A stretch of DNA of 64,000 nucleotides. It comes from Epiperipatus broadwayi. Lineage: Eukaryota; Onychophora; Udeonychophora; Euonychophora; Peripatidae. A program made the translations under genes and the position numbers. The notes under the pieces are model-generated. The model had not been told where the DNA came from, searched no databases, and was given only the letters and a program-made list of their open reading frames with translations. Numbering within the stretch: the first letter of the stretch is position 1; each line of letters begins with the position of its first letter. Where the stretch lies: NCBI GenBank assembly GCA_028023455.1, contig JAQFVV010000022.1, forward strand, positions 9,569,100-9,633,099. The letters run 5' to 3'. Below are positions 60,245-64,000 of this stretch, piece by piece.

Positions 60245-60365
60245 ATAATCAAATGGTTTACTACTCAAGAGTTCATAAAAAAATCCAATCACCAGAAATG
60301 ATAGGCTGAAGTTATGACCAATGGGCTTTGGCTTCAGAGTCTGTAATTATGAACCATATTGATAA
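60245..60365 (-). repeat. SINE family C, degenerate copy
   Basis: The reverse complement has 'atcatttctggtgattggat' and 'gagtagtaaaccatttgatt', the family body. Confidence 0.45.
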
Positions 60366-60572
60366 TAATTACATTATAAAAATAGAGTTATATAAAAGCT
60401 CCAACCACACAATTGAAACATTTATTGTTTGAACTCTATACTATATATAAAAACTAACCAATCACATTGCAGAGTACATGCATTTTCAGCAGCTACCTAG
60501 AGCATTGCCAATCATTCTTATAACAATCTTCTTATATTAATAATATTAAATCATCTATTTGATATTAAAATG

Positions 60573-60778
60573 ATCTCCAGTCTACTCTAGAGTCATCTAG
60601 TGTAAGCTTAAGTAAACAATGGATACCAAATGGTATCTTCATTCACAGACAGACTTCTGGAGTTTGACTTTGTCTATTAATTATTGAAGCTGTTAGTAGA
60701 TAACTCTAGAGTAAAATGAAAATAACTATTCTTGTAAACATATAAATAAGCATATAATAAAATCATGTGGTCTTGTTA
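60573..60778 (+). mobile_element. Family 3 hairpin element
   Basis: 'gtctactctagagtcatcta' near the start can pair with 'gataactctagagtaaaatg' (about 60699-60718). The tail has 'aaatcatgtggtcttg'. A perfect 14-bp target duplication, ttgatattaaaatg, lies at 60559-60572 and 60779-60792. Hairpin sequence unrelated to families 1 and 2, but the same plan: stem first, CATGTG near the 3' end. Confidence 0.78.
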
Positions 60779-60792
60779 TTGATATTAAAATG

Positions 60793-61870
60793 TTAATAAT
60801 CAACACGTTAGTCTTCTATAAGTCAGCCTATTCAATATTTATATTAAGTTGGTCTCTTTAACAGTATTAATATAATAAGAACAATTATTGTACTTATATA
60901 GATAAGTGCAGCATCCAAGCATATGACAAGGAAGGTTATTTTCCTGAGTATTCAGCATGTTTATTAATCTTTTTTTTTGTGTGTGTAATATAATGATTGA
61001 ATAATGAATGTTTCAAATGGCTTACACCTATCCAAGTTTGTCTACCTATATTTCTGTGTGTGGTTATTTATTTAAGTTATATTATCTAGAATAAAGTATT
61101 TTATTATAGTTATAATGTAAAGTACTGTATTATGTAATGTACAGTTATACTACTGACAACATTTACTTTATTTTAATTTCATTCCATTACATTACATACA
61201 AATTGGTTTATATTTATTAAGTGATATGTAAATAACAATAATTAGCAATATTGAATACATATTTATAATGTTTATTATGTATAACACATACCTTTTCCAA
61301 CTTCCTTTAACAGAGAACAGTGAAAAAAGATCAAACTTATTTATCTGAATGCTATTATTTATTTTATACTATGCTTTACTTTCTTAGCCAATTTAGTTGG
61401 ATTCTGAAGAAGATTGCTGGAATAATCGAAACTGTCATAGTGGATTGTAATAAAAGCATTGTAAAACAGTAATAAAGAGCATAGATAATTTAGTATTATA
61501 TGGATTGGCAATGCAATTAGAAAGGTAAAATTATAATACCTGCATTCTGAAGGTTTGGAATAAAAATAAAAGAAAGAATTTCTTAATTCAAAAATAAGTA
61601 AACCATTTCAGTTACCTACTTTTATTTCAAAGTTGAACTTCTCTCTTAGCTTTAAATTAGTGAGTATCTCTAATCAATTAAACCATATGTGATTAATATT
61701 TATAATATGTCATGTATTTATTCTCAACATTTCACAATGACCTATAGTAGAAGAAATAATTTATTTATAATCAGACTACAAAGGAACAAATTATTGTAAC
61801 GTCTATTTTGAATATCTCAAATTATTCATGTTAATATAAATAAGTAATTTTATTTATTTTTAAACATACA
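60793..61870. other. AT-rich stretch with one hammerhead-core-like motif
   Basis: CTGAAGA at 61403-61409 and GAAA at 61428-61431 ('gattctgaagaagattgctg', 'gaataatcgaaactgtcata'), a single-orientation relative of the 29.3- and 49.0-kb hairpins. Otherwise nothing recognised. Confidence 0.4.
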
Positions 61871-62025
61871 CAGGAGGACCCAAAAATAACCAGAATTCTG
61901 TAAAAAAAATTGTATATTTATTTTTAGAAGTTGCAAATTGAAACGCTTTAAAAAGTATAGTCTATTTAATGCAATGCACTGGTTTAAACCAGTTTGTCAT
62001 TTTTCAAAGTAGTCCAGAAACACTT
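61871..62025 (-). pseudogene. Mariner-like transposon, 3' end with last transposase codons
   Basis: Minus strand reads VFLDYFEK then TGA (complement of 61997-61999). This resembles the usual final residues of one mariner-like transposase group ('..YFEK*'). It is followed within 130 bp by a terminus-like sequence 'ggacccaaaaataaccagaa' (plus strand 61876-61895), typical of mariner inverted repeats. The rest of the transposase is not readable upstream. Family identification from memory. Confidence 0.45.
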
Positions 62026-62035
62026 GCAAAATAAT

Positions 62036-63524
62036 ACAAATTCTGAAGTAATAATCAATGTTTTATTAATACTAATAAATATGACAAAGATAATCATAAA
62101 TATTTTAATGAAATCAAAAATTATAGTTATTAGAAGTTTAATAAAAATTTAAATGTCAAAAAAAGTTAAAAATACAATATTATTTAACTATGAATGCAGA
62201 AAGTTGTCCGTGTTTATTTATTAATCCAGCTTTCATTCCCATAAGTCAGAGTATAAAATATATTTTTAATATCAACAAATAAGTCTTACTAACAGTATAA
62301 TAATGTTGAATGTGAAAGAAGATGTGTAATTTCATAGCTATGTAGTTTAATCATAAAACATTTTATCAAGGTTTTTTACCACATCAGAATGGGGATATCA
62401 ATAAGATCAACATTTTTAAAACACACTGATTGTATCAAGAGCAAAATAAAGACATGGTTGGCATCATTCACAACTTTAAAAAATTTCAAAAACCAAAACA
62501 AGGACATGGTTAGTATTATGCATGTCTTCAAAAAATTTTCATCAAGATAAATATTAATGAATATAAAAGGCATTATGATGGAATAGACTCAAAAATAAAT
62601 GCTTATACAAAAGTGTCTCTAATCTTAACAAATGTACCAAGAATAAACTACCACAGAAAGATTGCCTAAAATGTAGCATCACCCACTACCTGACACCTAA
62701 GATGGACTACATCTCAAAAGAATGATAAGAATAATATATGAAAATAGACTTAATCCTACTATCTTATATAGCAATAACAAAAATATGATGTGAAAAACAG
62801 ATAAAATATCATAATTAAAGCAAAATATGACTAGGCATATAAAAATGGTGGCTTAGATATTCCATAAGAAAAATATACATCTATTCCATTAATATATCCA
62901 TTCATTTCTACACATTATCCATACAGGATGGATGTGTTATCTTTTGATTATACTTCAAAATAATAATATTCTGAGAACTCTCATAAATAATAAATATTGT
63001 AAAGCTAATATACATAGGAATAAAACTTACAACTAAATATAGCACTTTTTATCATTTAATAGTTCATGATTTCTTAAATCTTTGATTTAATACTATTTTG
63101 TAGCACAACAATTCCAGCAATGAGTCTTTGGACATGCTGAAGATTTATTAAAGTATTTGGACAATATGAATATTAAATATTGGCAAAACAATTAATTAAA
63201 ATCCAAGGCACATAAAATAAATAAGCATTGGCATAATTTGTAAAGCCATTGAAGGTAAATAGCAAAATATTTGTTGAGATAGCATGAAGATAAGAAAATA
63301 TAATTTCTTTTTAAGCAATTCAAATATAAAATAATGAAAAAATAATAAGCATAATATGTATTTTAAACAGTACAAAAATAACAATATTACTTCCTTTTGA
63401 AAAACAATTTACAGCCTCACACAACAAAATTTATACAAAACATAATATATATTTTTATTAAAGCAATGCAAAGTGTTATGCATCAATAAATAATTTATCA
63501 GAAGCACAGCAGTCCTTTAAAACA
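62036..63524. other. Long AT-rich stretch without a recognisable gene
   Basis: A direct duplication at about 62446-62465 and 62499-62518 ('aaa.acatggtt'). The patch 62640-62710 has a Cys/His-containing frame (DCLKCSITHYL) with no supporting context. Confidence 0.35.
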
Positions 63525-63539
63525 AATACATTGTAAAAC

Positions 63540-63932
63540 CATTAAGCATCACATGATCACATTTCCTATACTAGCACATTAATTGTTGATAAACAGAGCA
63601 AAACTCTCCATACAGTATTGCCACCTGTGATAAACAGAGCAATCAATGGATGCCAGAAGGCTTGTGCATAAAATCCCTATCCAATGCCTACTCATCCAAT
63701 ATCCCCAGACTAGTTTCTGGCTTGTGGCCTTCGTCAGTGAGGAGCTTTGGTTGCTAGAGGGTTGCATTAGATCCTAAGATCTAGATGCAGTGCTCTCAGA
63801 TCCAAAGCTCCTCACTGACAAAGGCCACAAGCCAGAAACTAGTCTGGGGATATTGGATGAGTAGGCATTGGATAGGGATTTTATGCACAAGCCTTCTGGC
63901 ATCCATTGATTACTCTGTTTAGCACAGTTGGC
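63540..63932 (-). mobile_element. Family 1 hairpin element, copy 10, truncated at the hairpin end
   Basis: Tail 'cattaagcatcacatgatca' complete on the left; long hairpin 'gcttgtgcataaaatcccta' / 'tagggattttatgcacaagc'. The right arm stops at 'ttagcacagttggc', lacking the final 'ctactgtatggagagtttt' part. A perfect 15-bp target duplication, aatacattgtaaaac, still lies at 63525-63539 and 63933-63947, so the truncation happened at insertion. Confidence 0.87.
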
Positions 63933-64000
63933 AATACATTGTAAAACAATAAGCAACTTGTAAAATGCACAGAATACATTTTGGGCAATATTTTATTAAT

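Noticed and set aside
2309-63932. Calling the family 1 hairpin elements ordinary MITEs of a known superfamily
   Set aside because: Duplication length varies from 11 to 15 bp and the two ends differ (stem versus tail), which no cut-and-paste superfamily I know explains.
1-64000. Assigning the window to a particular phylum such as cephalopods or chelicerates
   Set aside because: The LINE and PLE types occur in many invertebrates, and I see no lineage-specific repeat I can name with confidence.

Overview
The window is about three-quarters A+T and has no long open reading frames, no operon structure and no recognisable intact gene. It reads as intergenic or intronic DNA of an AT-rich animal, probably an invertebrate. 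The support for this is the mix of decayed metazoan mobile elements: Penelope-like retroelements (PLEs) with GIY-YIG endonuclease, RTE-type and other non-LTR (LINE) reverse transcriptases, hAT-type MITEs with 8-bp target duplications, a mariner-like 3' end, and SINEs whose heads resemble tRNA-Gly. The species cannot be fixed from the sequence.

Layout. 1-12 kb: an RTE 3' fragment (about 1.5 kb), four copies of a 'hairpin + CATGTGAT tail' element (family 1), a longer RTE relic at 4.0-5.3 kb that was hit by one of those copies, SINEs, and a nest of inverted repeats at 10-11.4 kb. 12-24 kb: a minus-strand LINE fragment (12.8-13.9 kb), a 0.9-kb palindromic element (15.0-16.0 kb), three inverted-repeat elements, two family 2 hairpin elements, and a PLE whose 3' coding end lies between inverted arms (22-23.3 kb). 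24-36 kb: a hAT MITE, a second palindromic element, SINEs, a 30-bp minisatellite (31.9-32.6 kb), a second hAT MITE and more hairpin elements. 36-52 kb: a minus-strand LINE relic (38.3-39.7 kb), degenerate SINEs, a possible exon (44.1 kb), a second inverted-arm PLE (47.9-48.7 kb) and a 160-166-bp tandem repeat with hammerhead-like motifs. 52-64 kb: the best-preserved PLE (54.4-55.9 kb), another hairpin family with a perfect 14-bp target duplication, a mariner 3' end, and a final family 1 copy.

The most interesting system is a set of non-coding elements in three sequence families. They share one architecture: a long hairpin at one end and a short tail containing CATGTG at the other. They carry duplications of 10-16 bp, many perfect and of varying length. 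One copy is truncated on the hairpin side yet still has a 15-bp duplication. One insertion can be checked against an empty site inside the same window. This pattern resembles target-primed retrotransposition more than cut-and-paste, although the elements have no poly-A tail and the hairpins would make them look like MITEs. PLE or LINE enzymes are the likely mobilisers, but that is inference.

All remaining long stretches hold AT-rich sequence in which I see no gene; they are listed by interval.
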